A DNA stretch of 64,000 nucleotides from Hyphomicrobiales bacterium (GTDB taxonomy: Bacteria; Pseudomonadota; Alphaproteobacteria; Rhizobiales; Kaistiaceae). The position numbers and the translations under genes are program-made. Under the pieces are notes generated by a model that did not search any database, was not told where the DNA came from, and saw only the letters and a list, made by a program, of their open reading frames with translations. Positions 1 through 9,147 of this stretch are shown one piece after another. The stretch covers positions 62,001 to 126,000 of the forward strand of contig JAFKKF010000007.1 in NCBI GenBank assembly GCA_017305635.1, written 5' to 3'. Each line of letters starts with the position of its first letter. Within the stretch, counting starts at the first letter, position 1.

Positions 1-1
1 G

Positions 2-778
2 CCCGGCCTTGCCGGCTGCGCCTCGAGCCTGATCGGTGGCTTCGTCGAACAACGTCCGTCCTGGCGACAGACGGCCGAGGAAGCCTGCATGGTCGGGCAC
101 CAGTTCGCATCTTCCCCCTATATCGTCCCGGCGAAGGAGATCGACGGGAAGGGAATCTGCGGGCTCGAATACCCGCTGAAAGTCTCGGCCTTCGCCTCGG
201 GTTCCGTGGCGGTCGGCCCGGATGCCACGCTCGGCTGCCCGATCACCGACGCCGTCGAAGGCTGGCTGCAGGATTCGATCCAGCCGGCGGCCATCGCCTG
301 GTTTGGCGAGCCGGTGGTCGAACTGAAGCAGATTTCCGACTATTCCTGCCGCACGCGCAACAATATCCACGGCGCCAAGCTCTCCGAGCATGCCTTCGGC
401 AATGCCCTCGACGTCGCCGGCTTCGTCTTCGCGAGCGGCCGCGTCGTCACCGTGCGGAAGGGGTGGAAGGGCGATGCCGACGAGCAGGGGTTCCTGCGCG
501 AGGTGGCGGCGACCGGCTGCGCCCGCTTCACCACCTTCCTCGGTCCGGGCGCGCGCTATCACGGCGACCATTTCCACGTCGACCTCGCCCATCACGGTCA
601 GAGCGGGACGTCGCGCTACTGCAAGCCAATGCCCCTGGTGACGCCGCCCGAGCGTGCGCCCTACGTGCCGTCGGTCGTCGCGGGACGGATGCCGGTCCCG
701 GTCCATACCGGATCGCTCACGCCCGATCCCTTCGGCGTCGAGAAGATGCAGGCGCCGATGTCCTATTCGGCGAACTGA
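2..778 (+). CDS. Extensin-like C-terminal domain lipoprotein (5' end outside window)
   Basis: The reading frame is open from the left edge of the window, so the start codon is missing; 258 residues are visible. The first visible residues read PGLAGCASS, in which LAGC is a good lipobox, so this is probably an envelope lipoprotein whose signal peptide is cut off by the window edge. The body matches the extensin-like C-terminal family (ExtensinC) seen in Rhizobiales: CGLEYPL near the start, the SEHAFGNALDV stretch and YHGDHFHVDLAHH near the end, with His/Asp groups resembling LAS-type peptidase metal ligands. The biochemical role of this family is not settled; a link to peptidoglycan is an inference from the fold. 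The gene converges on the oxoprolinase gene 9 bases downstream. Confidence 0.8.
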   Translation, partial: PGLAGCASSLIGGFVEQRPSWRQTAEEACMVGHQFASSPYIVPAKEIDGKGICGLEYPLKVSAFASGSVAVGPDATLGCPITDAVEGWLQDSIQPAAIAWFGEPVVELKQISDYSCRTRNNIHGAKLSEHAFGNALDVAGFVFASGRVVTVRKGWKGDADEQGFLREVAATGCARFTTFLGPGARYHGDHFHVDLAHHGQSGTSRYCKPMPLVTPPERAPYVPSVVAGRMPVPVHTGSLTPDPFGVEKMQAPMSYSAN

Positions 779-787
779 GCGCGGGCG

Positions 788-3700
788 CTACTCCGCCTTC
801 CCGTATCCCCCTCCGGTCGGCGTGGTGAGGATCACCGCCTCGCCCGCCTTCAGCACCGTCTGGTCGCAGCCGGCGAGCATCTCGACCGTGCCATCCAGCC
901 TCCGGACGCGGGTCATGCCGAGCTGGCCCGGCTCGCCGCCGGCGAGGCCGTGCGGCGGGACGATGCGGTGCGAGGAGAGGATGGCGCAGTCCATCTCCTC
1001 GAGGAACCGGATGGTGCGCTCGGTGCCGTTGCCGGCGTGCCATCTGCCCCTGCCGCCGGACCCTTCGCGGATGTGGAAGTCCTCGAGCAGCACCGGGAAG
1101 CGGAATTCGAGGATCTCCGGGTCGGTCAGGCGCGAATTGGTCATGTGGGTATGGACGCCGTCGGTGCCGTCGAAGCCCGGCCCGGCGGACGAGCCGGAGC
1201 AGATCGTCTCGTAATACTGATAGCGCCCATTGCCGAAGGTGAGGTTGTTCATGGTGCCCTCGGCCGAGGCCATGGCGCCGAGCGCCCCGAACAGGCAATC
1301 GGTGACGTGCTGGCTGGTCTCGACATTGCCGGCGACCACCGCCGCCGGATAGCGCGGCGAGAGCATCGAGTTCTCCGGGATGACGATATGGATCGGCCGC
1401 AGGCACCCGGCATTCATCGGGATGTCGCCATCGACCATCACGCGGAAGGCGTAGAGCACGGCCGCCCGCGCCACCGGCTCGGGCGCGTTGAAGTTGGACG
1501 CCTGCACCGGGCTCGTCCCGGTGAAGTCGACGGTCGCCTCGCGCCGGTGGCGGTCGACCGTGATCTTCACGTGGATCGTGGCACCCTGGTCGGTATCGAC
1601 GCGGAACTCGGAATCCCTCAGCGCGCCGATGACGCGGCGGACGCTTTCCGCCGCATTGTCCTGGACGTGGCCCATATAGGCGCGGACCACCTCGAGGCCG
1701 AAATGGCCGACCATCCTCGCGAGTTCGTGCACGCCGCGCTCGTTCGCCGCGATCTGCGCCTTCAGGTCGGCGACGTTCTGCGTGACGTTGCGGACGGGCC
1801 AGGGATGTTCGGTGAGCAGCTCTGTCAGCTCCGCCTCGCGGAAGCGCCCGTCCTCGACCAGCCGGAAATTGTCGATCAGCACGCCTTCCTCGTCGACGGT
1901 CGTGGCGCGCGGCGTCATCGAGCCGGGTGCCGTGCCTCCGACATCGGCATGGTGGCCGCGCGAGGCGACCCAGAAGCGGATCGTCGTGCCGTCGCCGTCG
2001 AAGACCGGCGTGCAGACCGTGATGTCGGGAAGATGCGTGCCGCCATTGTAGGGCGCGTTCAGCGCGAAGACGTCGCCGGGGCGGATGCCGCCCTCGTTCA
2101 GGCGGATGATGGTCTCGACGGAACGGTCCATGGAGCCGAGATGAACCGGCATGTGGGGAGCGTTGGCGACGAGCCGCCCGTTGCCATCGAAGACCGCGCA
2201 GGAGAAATCGAGCCGCTCCTTGATGTTCACGGAATAGGCGGTGTTCTGCAGCGTGACGCCCATCTGCTCGGCGATGGACATGAAGAGGTTGTTGAAGACC
2301 TCGAGCATCACCGGATCGGCATCGGTGCCGAGCGCGGCGGGCTTCGCTGCGGCGGCAACGCGGGACAGGACGACGTGGTCGCGCGCGGTCACCTCGGCGC
2401 GCCACCCGGCTTCGACCACGATGGTCTGGTTCGCCTCGATGACGAGCGCCGGCCCGTCGATCCGGTGCCCCGGCTTCAGGTCGACGCGGAGGAACACGCC
2501 GGCCTCGTGCCAGGCGCCGCCGGAAAAGAAGCGCTGCCGTGCACGGACGGGCGGCGCGTCGCCGGCGAGCGGGTGCACCGGCTCGGCCCGGTCGGCGCCA
2601 CCGCCGACCGCCTCCACCTCGATGCTCTCCACGGCGATCGCCTTGCCGGCAAAGGTGAAGCCGAACTGCTTCCGATGCGCGGCCTCGAAGTCGGCGGCCA
2701 TCCCGGCGATGCTGCCGGTCTCGAAAGGCACGGCGATGGCGGTGTCGGTGCCGTCATAGCGGAGATGGGCGCGCGCATGGGTGCGGATCGCGTCGCCCGC
2801 GACGCCCTGTCCCTCCAGCTCGGCGAAGACCTCGGCGCCGAGTTCCTCGCGAAACGCCGCCAGCCCGCCAATCGCGTCCTCCGCCAGCGGCGTCATCGCG
2901 GCGCGGCTGCGGATCGCGCGGATGTCGGCGAGCCCCATGCCATAGGCGGAGAGCACGCCGGAGAGCGGATGGATCAGCACCGTCTTCATGCCGAGCGCAT
3001 CGGCGACGAGGCAGGCATGCTGGCCGCCGGCGCCGCCGAAGCAGTTCAGCGCATATTCGGTGACGTCATAGCCGCGCTGGACCGAGATCTTCTTCACCGC
3101 ATTCGCCATGTTCTCGACCGCGATGCGGATGAAGCCGTCGGCGATCTCCTCCGCCGTCCTGCCGTCGCCGATCTCGCCGGCGAGCGCGGCGAATCTCTCG
3201 CGCACCGCCTCCGCGTCGAGCGGCCGGTCGCGCTGCTCGCCGAAGATCGCCGGGAAATATTCCGGCCTGAGCTTCCCGACCATCACGTTGGCGTCGGTGA
3301 CGGCCAGCGGCCCGCCATTGCCGTAGGCGGCGGGGCCCGGCCGCGCACCCGCCGATTCCGGGCCGACCTGATAGCGACCCTGCGCGAATTTCAGCAGCGA
3401 CCCGCCGCCGGCGGCGACCGTGTGGATGCGCATCATCGGCGCGCGCATGCGCACCCCGGCGACCTCGGTCTCGAAGGCGCGCTCGTATTCGCCGTCATAA
3501 TGCGAGACGTCGGTCGACGTGCCGCCCATGTCGAAGCCGATCACCCTGCCGAAGCCGGCCTCGCGTGCGGTCTGCACCGCGGCGACCACGCCGCCGGCGG
3601 GGCCCGACAGGATCGCGTCCTTGCCCTGGAACAGCTCCGCCGCGGTCAGTCCGCCGGAGGACTGCATGAAGAGCAGGCGGGGAATTTCCTCCCCCGCAAA

Positions 3701-4516
3701 GCGGGGGAGGGGGACCGTGCCCCGGGTCCGGCCGAAGGCCGGCCCAAGGCTAAACTCCGCCGGTGGAGGGGGCGCGTGGAGGGCGTTGTCGGCGCGCAGC
3801 GCCGGGTGAGGGGGAGCGCCCTCCAGATCCTCCGCCACCTGCCGCACGTAGCGCCTGAGGATCGGCGAGAGATAGGCGTCCACCACCGTCGTGTCGCCGC
3901 GTCCGACGAGCTTGATCAGCGGCGAGACCTCGTGGCTCACCGAGACCTGCGGGAAGCCCATCTCGCGAGCGAGCGCCGCCACGCGCCTCTCGTGCTCCGG
4001 CCAGCGCCATGCATGCATGAAGACGATGGCGACGGAGCGGATGCCGTCGTCCCATGCCGCGGCGAGGTCGCGGCGCACGATGCCGAGGTCAGGCTCGGCC
4101 TCCACGGTGCCGTCGGCGCGCAGGCGTTCGGCGACCTCGGCGACGCGCTCGTAGAGCATGTCGGGCTTGACGATCTTCCTGGCGAAGATGTCGGGCCGCG
4201 CCTGGTAGCCGATGCGCAGCGCGTCGCGGAAGCCGCGCGTGACGAGAAGCAGCGTGCGGTCGCCGCGGCGCTCGAGGAGCGCGTTGGTGGCGACGGTCGT
4301 GCCCATCTTCACCGTGGCGATGGCGCCCGCCGGGATCGGCGCGCCGGGGGCGAGGTCCATCAGCCGGCGGATGCCCTCGACCGCCGCGTCGCGATAGGCG
4401 CCGGCGCCATCCGAGAGGATCTTCTCGACGCGGATCCGCCCGTCGGGCAGGCGGGCGACGACGTCGGTGAACGTGCCGCCGCGGTCGATCCAGAAGTCAA
4501 AGCGGCCCGACGTCAT
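788..4516 (-). CDS. Fused hydantoinase/5-oxoprolinase (HyuA-HyuB type)
   Basis: A 1242-residue protein with both subunits of the hydantoinase/oxoprolinase family in one chain. The N-terminal part (about 1-690) has the HyuA actin-like ATPase signature [10 protein letters not shown] near residue 11, [12 protein letters not shown] near 72 and [11 protein letters not shown] near 328; the C-terminal part (about 700-1242) is HyuB, from [11 protein letters not shown] onward. Fused members include ATP-dependent 5-oxoprolinase, which opens 5-oxoproline to glutamate, but related N-methylhydantoinases look alike, so the substrate is not certain. Oddity: residues about 232-279 are a Pro/Arg-rich stretch absent from the family and encoded by a palindromic repeat inserted in frame. 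The gene stands alone; a divergent secreted-protein gene starts 140 bases away. Confidence 0.88.
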   Translation of the reverse strand: MTSGRFDFWIDRGGTFTDVVARLPDGRIRVEKILSDGAGAYRDAAVEGIRRLMDLAPGAPIPAGAIATVKMGTTVATNALLERRGDRTLLLVTRGFRDALRIGYQARPDIFARKIVKPDMLYERVAEVAERLRADGTVEAEPDLGIVRRDLAAAWDDGIRSVAIVFMHAWRWPEHERRVAALAREMGFPQVSVSHEVSPLIKLVGRGDTTVVDAYLSPILRRYVRQVAEDLEGAPPHPALRADNALHAPPPPAEFSLGPAFGRTRGTVPLPRFAGEEIPRLLFMQSSGGLTAAELFQGKDAILSGPAGGVVAAVQTAREAGFGRVIGFDMGGTSTDVSHYDGEYERAFETEVAGVRMRAPMMRIHTVAAGGGSLLKFAQGRYQVGPESAGARPGPAAYGNGGPLAVTDANVMVGKLRPEYFPAIFGEQRDRPLDAEAVRERFAALAGEIGDGRTAEEIADGFIRIAVENMANAVKKISVQRGYDVTEYALNCFGGAGGQHACLVADALGMKTVLIHPLSGVLSAYGMGLADIRAIRSRAAMTPLAEDAIGGLAAFREELGAEVFAELEGQGVAGDAIRTHARAHLRYDGTDTAIAVPFETGSIAGMAADFEAAHRKQFGFTFAGKAIAVESIEVEAVGGGADRAEPVHPLAGDAPPVRARQRFFSGGAWHEAGVFLRVDLKPGHRIDGPALVIEANQTIVVEAGWRAEVTARDHVVLSRVAAAAKPAALGTDADPVMLEVFNNLFMSIAEQMGVTLQNTAYSVNIKERLDFSCAVFDGNGRLVANAPHMPVHLGSMDRSVETIIRLNEGGIRPGDVFALNAPYNGGTHLPDITVCTPVFDGDGTTIRFWVASRGHHADVGGTAPGSMTPRATTVDEEGVLIDNFRLVEDGRFREAELTELLTEHPWPVRNVTQNVADLKAQIAANERGVHELARMVGHFGLEVVRAYMGHVQDNAAESVRRVIGALRDSEFRVDTDQGATIHVKITVDRHRREATVDFTGTSPVQASNFNAPEPVARAAVLYAFRVMVDGDIPMNAGCLRPIHIVIPENSMLSPRYPAAVVAGNVETSQHVTDCLFGALGAMASAEGTMNNLTFGNGRYQYYETICSGSSAGPGFDGTDGVHTHMTNSRLTDPEILEFRFPVLLEDFHIREGSGGRGRWHAGNGTERTIRFLEEMDCAILSSHRIVPPHGLAGGEPGQLGMTRVRRLDGTVEMLAGCDQTVLKAGEAVILTTPTGGGYGKAE
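3680..3825. repeat. Mosaic palindromic element inserted in frame within the oxoprolinase gene
   Basis: Three hairpins lie in a row: 3688-3710 (10-bp perfect arms, CCTCCCCCGC/GCGGGGGAGG, 3-nt loop), 3728-3742 (6-bp arms) and 3777-3825 (9-bp arms TGGAGGGCG/CGCCCTCCA enclosing a smaller GGCGC/GCGCC hairpin). This mosaic is typical of small intergenic repeats of rhizobial genomes, but here it sits inside a coding sequence and adds about 48 codons without a stop or frameshift. Confidence 0.75.
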
Positions 4517-4656
4517 CTGCCCAAACCCCGCCTGAAACGATTGTCATCAAGAGCACCTCTGGGGCGGGGGCTTCAAGCGCCCTACATTGGAATCCTGTGA
4601 TTTTGGACGGCCTTGCGGATAGGATCGTACGGGTGGGGATTCGTTGGAGGGACGGA

Positions 4657-5283
4657 ATGCGCGTCTGGCGGCTTGCCGCTGCCGCGGTTCTCTGGCTGGG
4701 CCTTGCCCCGGCCGCCTTTGCTGCGTGCACCGGAGCGGACGTCCTGTTCCAGGACAATTTCGACAAGCTGCAGCCGACCTGGGGCGAACCTTCCGACGTG
4801 ATGAAGGTCGACAACGGCCAGCTGATCGTGACGCCGGCGGCCGACCAGTATTTCTGGGCGCCCAACACGGCCAACCTCTACGACGACATCGACATGTGCG
4901 TGACGATGACCACCGTCACCGGCGTGTCACCGGAGGATGCCAAGGCAGGGCTCATCTTCTGGTACGTCGACGCCAATAATTTCTACGCCTTCGAGCTCGC
5001 GCCGAACGGCAAGGCCTCGGTCTGGCGGCGCCAGCGCGGGCGCTGGCTGAAGCAGGTCGAATGGCAGGATGCCAAGGGCGCCAATGCCGGCGACGGCGCC
5101 ATCAACGAGCTGCGCGTGACCACCGTCGGCAGCCAGGCGACGTTCTACGTCAACGGCAACGAGTTCAAGGACCTGACCGGCTCGCCACCCGATAACGGCC
5201 AGGAGATCGGCGTCTTTGCCGCCTCGCCGGAGACGGGGCCCGCGACCTTCGCCTTCGACAACCTCAAGGTAACGAAGCCCTGA
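4657..5283 (+). CDS. Secreted lectin-fold protein, paralogue 1 of 3
   Basis: A 208-residue protein. The ATG at 4657 is chosen because GGAGG at 4646-4650 stands 6 bases before it and it opens a clear signal peptide (MRVWRLAAAAVLWL, cleavage probably after AAFA). The mature part resembles the concanavalin-like lectin/glucanase fold of the DUF1080 group: an early DNFD..QPTWGE stretch, LIFWYVDANNFYAFEL in the middle, then WRRQRGRWL, FYVNGNEFK, NGQEIGVFA and FAFDNLKV. The same landmarks recur at the same spacing in the next two genes. I see no obvious catalytic residues, so carbohydrate or surface binding in the periplasm is only an inference. Confidence 0.72.
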   Translation: MRVWRLAAAAVLWLGLAPAAFAACTGADVLFQDNFDKLQPTWGEPSDVMKVDNGQLIVTPAADQYFWAPNTANLYDDIDMCVTMTTVTGVSPEDAKAGLIFWYVDANNFYAFELAPNGKASVWRRQRGRWLKQVEWQDAKGANAGDGAINELRVTTVGSQATFYVNGNEFKDLTGSPPDNGQEIGVFAASPETGPATFAFDNLKVTKP

Positions 5284-5405
5284 GCATTATCGGCGGGGCC
5301 CGCCATGCGGCGAGGCGCTTGCAATTTCACCGTATTTTGCGCTTCCCTGTCGCTCGAGAGGGGAAACGCTGGACCCACCGGACCGATCGGCACCCTGGAG
5401 GAACG

Positions 5406-6062
5406 ATGATACGTCTATTTCGGCTTGGCATTGCGGCGGCTTGTTTCTGCCTCGCCATGCTCGGCGCGCAGTCGGCCATGGCCGCCTGCGAGGTGACCGA
5501 CAGCACCGCCTTCTCGGACAAGTTCGACGTCCTCGATCCGACCTGGGGCGAGTACGAGAACTACAAGGTCGAGGACGGCAAGCTGGTGATCAAGCCGCCG
5601 GCCGGGTTCAACACCTCCACCATCAACACCGCCTCGCTCTATGACGACGTCGACGTCTGCGTCGACATGACGGCGCTGGAGCCGGTCTACAAGGGCACCT
5701 GCGGCTCGATCATCTTCTGGGCGGTCGACTACGACAACTACTACTCCTTCCAGGTCTCGACCGAAGGCGAAGCCTCGTTCTGGCGGCGCCAGCGCGGCCG
5801 CTGGCTGAGCCAGGCGGCATGGCAGCCGGCCGATGGCTACAACAAGGATGCCGGGGCGGTGAACCAGCTCGAGATCACCACCGAGGGCAACAAGGCCAAG
5901 CTCTACATCAACGGCAAGCTGTTCAAGGAAGTGAAGGGCTCGCCTCCCAAGGAAGGCCAGCAGGTCGGCCTGCTCGCCTGCTCGCCGAACGACCAGTCCG
6001 CCCGCGTCGGCTTCGACGAATTCGTGGTCAACGAGGTCAAGAAGGACGACGGCAGCAATTGA
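5406..6062 (+). CDS. Secreted lectin-fold protein, paralogue 2 of 3
   Basis: A 218-residue protein starting at the ATG at 5406, preceded by GGAGG at 5397-5401; upstream in-frame codons lack a better start. It has a signal peptide (IRLFRLGIAAACFCLAML, cleavage after AMA) and then the paralogue landmarks: DKFDVLDPTWGEYENYK, SIIFWAVDYDNYYSFQV, WRRQRGRWLSQAAW, LYINGKLFKEVKGSPP and FDEFVVNEV. The C-terminus is short and acidic/lysine rich. Cysteines in CEVTD near the mature N-terminus and in DVCVDM may pair in the periplasm. It lies 122 bases after paralogue 1 and 69 before paralogue 3, consistent with tandem duplication. The function is unknown; binding to glycans is inferred from the fold only. 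Confidence 0.72.
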   Translation: MIRLFRLGIAAACFCLAMLGAQSAMAACEVTDSTAFSDKFDVLDPTWGEYENYKVEDGKLVIKPPAGFNTSTINTASLYDDVDVCVDMTALEPVYKGTCGSIIFWAVDYDNYYSFQVSTEGEASFWRRQRGRWLSQAAWQPADGYNKDAGAVNQLEITTEGNKAKLYINGKLFKEVKGSPPKEGQQVGLLACSPNDQSARVGFDEFVVNEVKKDDGSN

Positions 6063-6131
6063 GATCCGGGAGCGCCCGCATTCGCCTGATCAACGACGAC
6101 AACGTTCACCGCTGACCCTGCGAGAAGAGAC

Positions 6132-6776
6132 ATGATGCGCAAGCTGACCTTGGGAATTGGATTGGCCCTGTGGGCCTTCGCCGGCGCCAACGCCTATGCC
6201 TGCCAGGGCAAGACGGTCCTCTTCGAGGACAATTTCGAGACGCTGGAGCCGACCTGGGGTGCGACCGACGACGCCTTCTACCTCGAGGACGGCCGGCTGG
6301 TCATCAAGCCGGGCCTCGACGAATATTATTCGGCGCTGAACACCGCCGGCTTCTACGACAACATCGACTATTGCGTGCGCATCTACTCGGTCAATGCCGA
6401 TCCGGAGGGCAATTCCTTCGCCGGCGTGATGTTCTGGGCGACCGACTATGACAACTACTACTATGCGCTCATCGCCGGCGACGGCGCCGTCGGCATCTTC
6501 CGCCGCCAGCGCGGCAAGACGCTGAAGCAGACCGACTGGACCGCCTTCGACGCCGCCAACAAGGGCAAGGAAGCGGTCAACGAGCTGCGCGTCGTCACCA
6601 TCGGCAAGGAAGCGAGCGTCTACATCAACGGCAAGCTCTTCAAGACCATGAAGGGCCAGCCGCCCGAGAACGGGCAGGAGATCGGCGTGCGCGCAACCTC
6701 GTCGAAGGGCGAGAAGGCGGTCTATGCCTTCGACGACATCAAGGTGACCGAGCCGGCGACGGCCAAGTCGAACTGA
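6132..6776 (+). CDS. Secreted lectin-fold protein, paralogue 3 of 3
   Basis: A 214-residue protein starting ATGATG at 6132 (the second ATG is equally possible) after a GAGAAGAG ribosome-binding stretch. The signal peptide ends near NAYA, followed by CQGKTVLFEDNFETLEPTWG, the same opening as paralogue 1. Other shared landmarks are VMFWATDYDNYYYALI, FRRQRGKTLKQTDW, VYINGKLFKTMKG and YAFDDIKV. It is the last member of the tandem set and is followed by a strong hairpin. The role is unknown; a secreted or periplasmic binding protein is the most I can infer. Confidence 0.72.
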   Translation: MMRKLTLGIGLALWAFAGANAYACQGKTVLFEDNFETLEPTWGATDDAFYLEDGRLVIKPGLDEYYSALNTAGFYDNIDYCVRIYSVNADPEGNSFAGVMFWATDYDNYYYALIAGDGAVGIFRRQRGKTLKQTDWTAFDAANKGKEAVNELRVVTIGKEASVYINGKLFKTMKGQPPENGQEIGVRATSSKGEKAVYAFDDIKVTEPATAKSN

Positions 6777-6799
6777 TTCCCTGCGTTCCGGCGATTTTC

Positions 6800-6829
6800 T
6801 GCGGCGCGGGAGGCTTCTCCCGCGCCGCA
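6800..6829 (+). terminator. Hairpin terminator after the lectin-fold cluster
   Basis: Perfect 13-bp arms (TGCGGCGCGGGAG and its complement) with a 4-nt GCTT loop lie 23 bases after the third paralogue. No T run follows, so it may work as a strong transcript-end hairpin rather than a classical intrinsic terminator. Confidence 0.6.
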
Positions 6830-6865
6830 CTCGCTTCCCGCCGGCGGCCCGACTAGAATGAGGCC

Positions 6866-7576
6866 ATGAGCATCTGGCATCACATCGGCGACGCCTGCGA
6901 GGCGGGGGCGGGCGCGGTCAGCCACGTCTTCGAGTGGCTCGGCGCCTTCTTCGGCACCGATCCGGCGACGCGGCGGCAGGTCGCCTTCTCGGTCGCGCTG
7001 ATCGCGCTCTCGGCGAAGATGGCGAAGGCCGACGGCGTCGTCACCTGCGACGAGGTCAAGGCCTTCCGCTCGATCTTCGCCGTTTCGGAGAGCGAGGCGC
7101 GCAATGTCGACCGTCTCTTCAGCCTGGCGCAGAAGGACGTCGCCGGCTTCCAGGCCTATGCGCGGCGCATCGCCGACCTCTATGGCGACGACCGCGAGGC
7201 GCTGACCGACGTGGTCGACGGGCTCTTCGCGATCGCGCGCGCCGATGGCGCCGTGCACGAGGCCGAATACGTCTATCTCGAGCGCGTCGCCGGTATCTTC
7301 GGCATCGACGAGGCCGAGTTCGAGCGGATCGCCGCCCGCCACGTCATCGGGCCGGAGGGCGATCCCTACCGCATCCTCGGCGTCGGCCGGGCGCTCGCGC
7401 TCCCCGACATCCGGCGCGCCTACCTGAAGCTCGTCGCCGAGAACCATCCCGACCGGCTGATGGCGCGCGGCCTGCCGCAGGAGGCCCTCAGGCTCGCCAC
7501 CGAGCGGCTCGCGGCGATCAATCGCGCCTTCGAGCGGATCGAGCGCGAGCGGGCCGTTCCGCAAGCGGTGGGCTGA
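6866..7576 (+). CDS. TerB-DnaJ (DjlA-like) J-domain protein
   Basis: A 236-residue protein. Residues about 35-158 form a TerB-type helical domain with the acidic MAKADGVVT and IARADGAVHEAE pair typical of the family. Residues about 165-230 form a J domain with the HPD motif at 194-196 (AENHPDRLMA), the residues that stimulate the Hsp70 (DnaK) ATPase. It resembles DjlA but lacks an N-terminal membrane anchor, so it is probably a cytoplasmic co-chaperone. Its stop codon overlaps the start of the amidase gene (ATGA), and the same pair sits ahead of rnpB-mraZ in related genomes as far as I recall, suggesting an envelope-linked function. Confidence 0.85.
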   Translation: MSIWHHIGDACEAGAGAVSHVFEWLGAFFGTDPATRRQVAFSVALIALSAKMAKADGVVTCDEVKAFRSIFAVSESEARNVDRLFSLAQKDVAGFQAYARRIADLYGDDREALTDVVDGLFAIARADGAVHEAEYVYLERVAGIFGIDEAEFERIAARHVIGPEGDPYRILGVGRALALPDIRRAYLKLVAENHPDRLMARGLPQEALRLATERLAAINRAFERIERERAVPQAVG

Positions 7577-8316
7577 TGACGCTGCCGGTCGAATGGCTGC
7601 CGTCGCCGAATTTCGGCGAGCGGCTCACTGGTCCGACCGACATCCTCGTCCTCCACTACACGGGCATGGATTCGGAGGGGCGGGCGCTGAAATGGCTGCG
7701 CGACCCGGAATCGAGCGTGTCGGCGCACTATTTCGTCTTCGAGGACGGGCGCATCGCGCGACTGGTCGACGAGGAGAAGCGCGCCTGGCATGCCGGCCGC
7801 TCGCACTGGCAAGGCGAGACCGACATCAATTCGCGCTCGATCGGCATCGAGATCGCCAATCCCGGCCATGAATACGGCTACCGCGCCTTTCCGGACGTGC
7901 AGATCGGGGCGGTGATCGCGCTCTGCCGCGACATCGTCCAGCGCAATCCGATCCCGCCGGAGCGCATACTCGCCCATTCCGACATCGCGCCGCTCCGCAA
8001 GGAGGATCCTGGCGAGCTCTTTCCCTGGGAGCGGCTTGCCACTGCCGGCATCGGCATCCATGTCCCGCCGGCGCCGATCGTGGCGGGCGCCAGCCTGCGC
8101 ATCGGCGATCGCGGCATGGAGGTGGCGGACCTCAAGGATCGATTCCGGAAAGTCGGCTACGGCCTTGGCCCGGAATCGGAATTCGATGTGCTGACGGAAG
8201 CGGTCGTGCGCGCCTTCCAGCGCCGCTACCGGACCGAGCGCGTCGACGGCGTCGCCGACCCCTCGACCATGGCGACGCTCGACCGTCTCCTCGCCGTCCT
8301 GCCGCCGAAGCCTTGA
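7576..8316 (+). CDS. N-acetylmuramoyl-L-alanine amidase, AmpD/AmiD type
   Basis: A 246-residue protein whose ATG overlaps the preceding stop codon. Residues 1-160 are an Amidase_2 domain: His27 in VLHYTGM, SVSAHYFVFEDG, GIEIAN, and the ILAHSDIAPLRKEDPG segment with the second zinc His and Asp. Residues about 175-246 form a peptidoglycan-binding domain 1 (GDRGMEVADLKDRF, VRAFQRRYR, VDGVADPSTMATL). The enzyme cleaves the bond between muramic acid and the stem peptide. No signal peptide is visible, which favours a cytoplasmic recycling role on anhydro-muropeptides, although the peptidoglycan-binding domain would suit sacculus contact; export is unresolved. Confidence 0.88.
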   Translation: MTLPVEWLPSPNFGERLTGPTDILVLHYTGMDSEGRALKWLRDPESSVSAHYFVFEDGRIARLVDEEKRAWHAGRSHWQGETDINSRSIGIEIANPGHEYGYRAFPDVQIGAVIALCRDIVQRNPIPPERILAHSDIAPLRKEDPGELFPWERLATAGIGIHVPPAPIVAGASLRIGDRGMEVADLKDRFRKVGYGLGPESEFDVLTEAVVRAFQRRYRTERVDGVADPSTMATLDRLLAVLPPKP

Positions 8317-8347
8317 CCCCCGCCTCGGCGGGTGCCATTTCCGCCGC

Positions 8348-8740
8348 GCCAGTCGGCCGGACGGCCGCTCCCCGCACTGCCGAAAGGCCGCGGGGGGAGG
8401 AAAGTCCGGGCTCCACGGAAACAACGGTGCCGGGTAACGCCCGGCGGGGGCGACCCCAGGGAAAGTGCCACAGAAAGCAAACCGCCGGATGGCTTTGGCC
8501 GGCCGGCAAGGGTGAAAGGGTGGGGTAAGAGCCCACCGCGGGCCCGGCAACGGGCCTGGCACGGCAAACCCCACCGGGAGCAAGACCGAATAGGGGCGGC
8601 GCGAGGGGCGACCCTCATCCCGTTTCCGGGCCTGCCGCCCGGGTAGGTTGCGTGAGGCGCCGGGCGACCGGCGTCCCAGAGGAATGGTCGTCACGCGGCG
8701 ATGAGCCGCCATACAAAACCCGGCTTACAGGCCGGCTGGC
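8348..8740 (+). ncRNA. rnpB: RNase P RNA (bacterial type A)
   Basis: The conserved 5' block GAGGAAAGTCCGGGCTCC begins near 8397 and the 3' block ACAAAACCCGGCTTACAG ends at about 8730. The ends were placed from the P1 helix: GCCAGTCGGCC at 8348-8358 pairs with GGCCGGCTGGC at 8730-8740 with one G-U pair. AGAGGAATGGTCGTC at about 8679 is also a family landmark. The catalytic RNA matures tRNA 5' ends together with RnpA, which is not in this window. It lies between the amidase gene and mraZ. Confidence 0.95.
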
Positions 8741-8757
8741 ATTTTCTCCTCCGGATC

Positions 8758-8777
8758 AGGCCCGGCGCTTCGGGCCT
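8758..8777 (+). terminator. Hairpin after rnpB
   Basis: AGGCCCG (8758-8764) and CGGGCCT (8771-8777) form 7-bp arms around a 6-nt loop, 17 bases after the end of the P1 helix of rnpB. The T run is absent, so termination strength is uncertain. Confidence 0.5.
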
Positions 8778-9147
8778 CATTCACCTGCGGCGCGGAAGGC
8801 TCGGCCGGGCGCGCCCCTCCGCTCCTCACCAAAAATTAAGCCTAACGGGTCATTGATGTTTTTTGCCGTCGCGAGCCCCGCGTTCGGTCCTTGTTCCATT
8901 GACGGCCCGCGAAATCCCATGATATCCCATGTCATCCCGGAAAGCGGGAAGCGAGCCGCCAGAGTATTGGCGGAATTCCGCGGGGTTCAGGCGGATTTCC
9001 CCATGGCATCGGTGGAGCACTCCCTTGGTAAGGGAGAGGTCCACAGTCCGGTCGTCTTCGTTGCGCGTTCCGGCCGCTCCGTCCCTGCTTTCCGCGAGCT
9101 AGCCGAGGCGCCGATTTCGGGCCCCGGCGCAGGCGGCGACAGGGGCG
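8778..9147 (+). other. 370-base leader region before mraZ
   Basis: No convincing ORF or RNA gene is visible. The region holds the presumed dcw promoter and MraZ boxes (8899-8939), a GGGAAGCG inverted match just after them, and about 200 bases of untranslated leader. Confidence 0.5.
8899..8939 (+). promoter_or_regulatory. Predicted mraZ promoter with MraZ operator boxes
   Basis: CCCA at 8916-8919, CCCA at 8926-8929 and CCCG at 8936-8939 have an exact 10-bp period, which on the other strand is TGGG-N6-TGGG; known MraZ sites of gammaproteobacteria are TGGG repeats with this period. A TTGACG at 8899-8904 followed after 16-17 bases by GATATC/ATATCC is a plausible sigma-70 promoter that the boxes would overlap. 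MraZ represses its own operon in E. coli; the same control here is inferred. Confidence 0.55.

Noticed and set aside
950-4600. A 1216-codon open frame antisense to the oxoprolinase gene
   Set aside because: It mirrors a real gene in high-GC DNA, has no recognisable domain and its composition (Arg, Asp, Gly, His rich) is that of a reverse-complement shadow. The same holds for long antisense frames opposite murF, ftsI, murE, uvrD and the AsmA gene.
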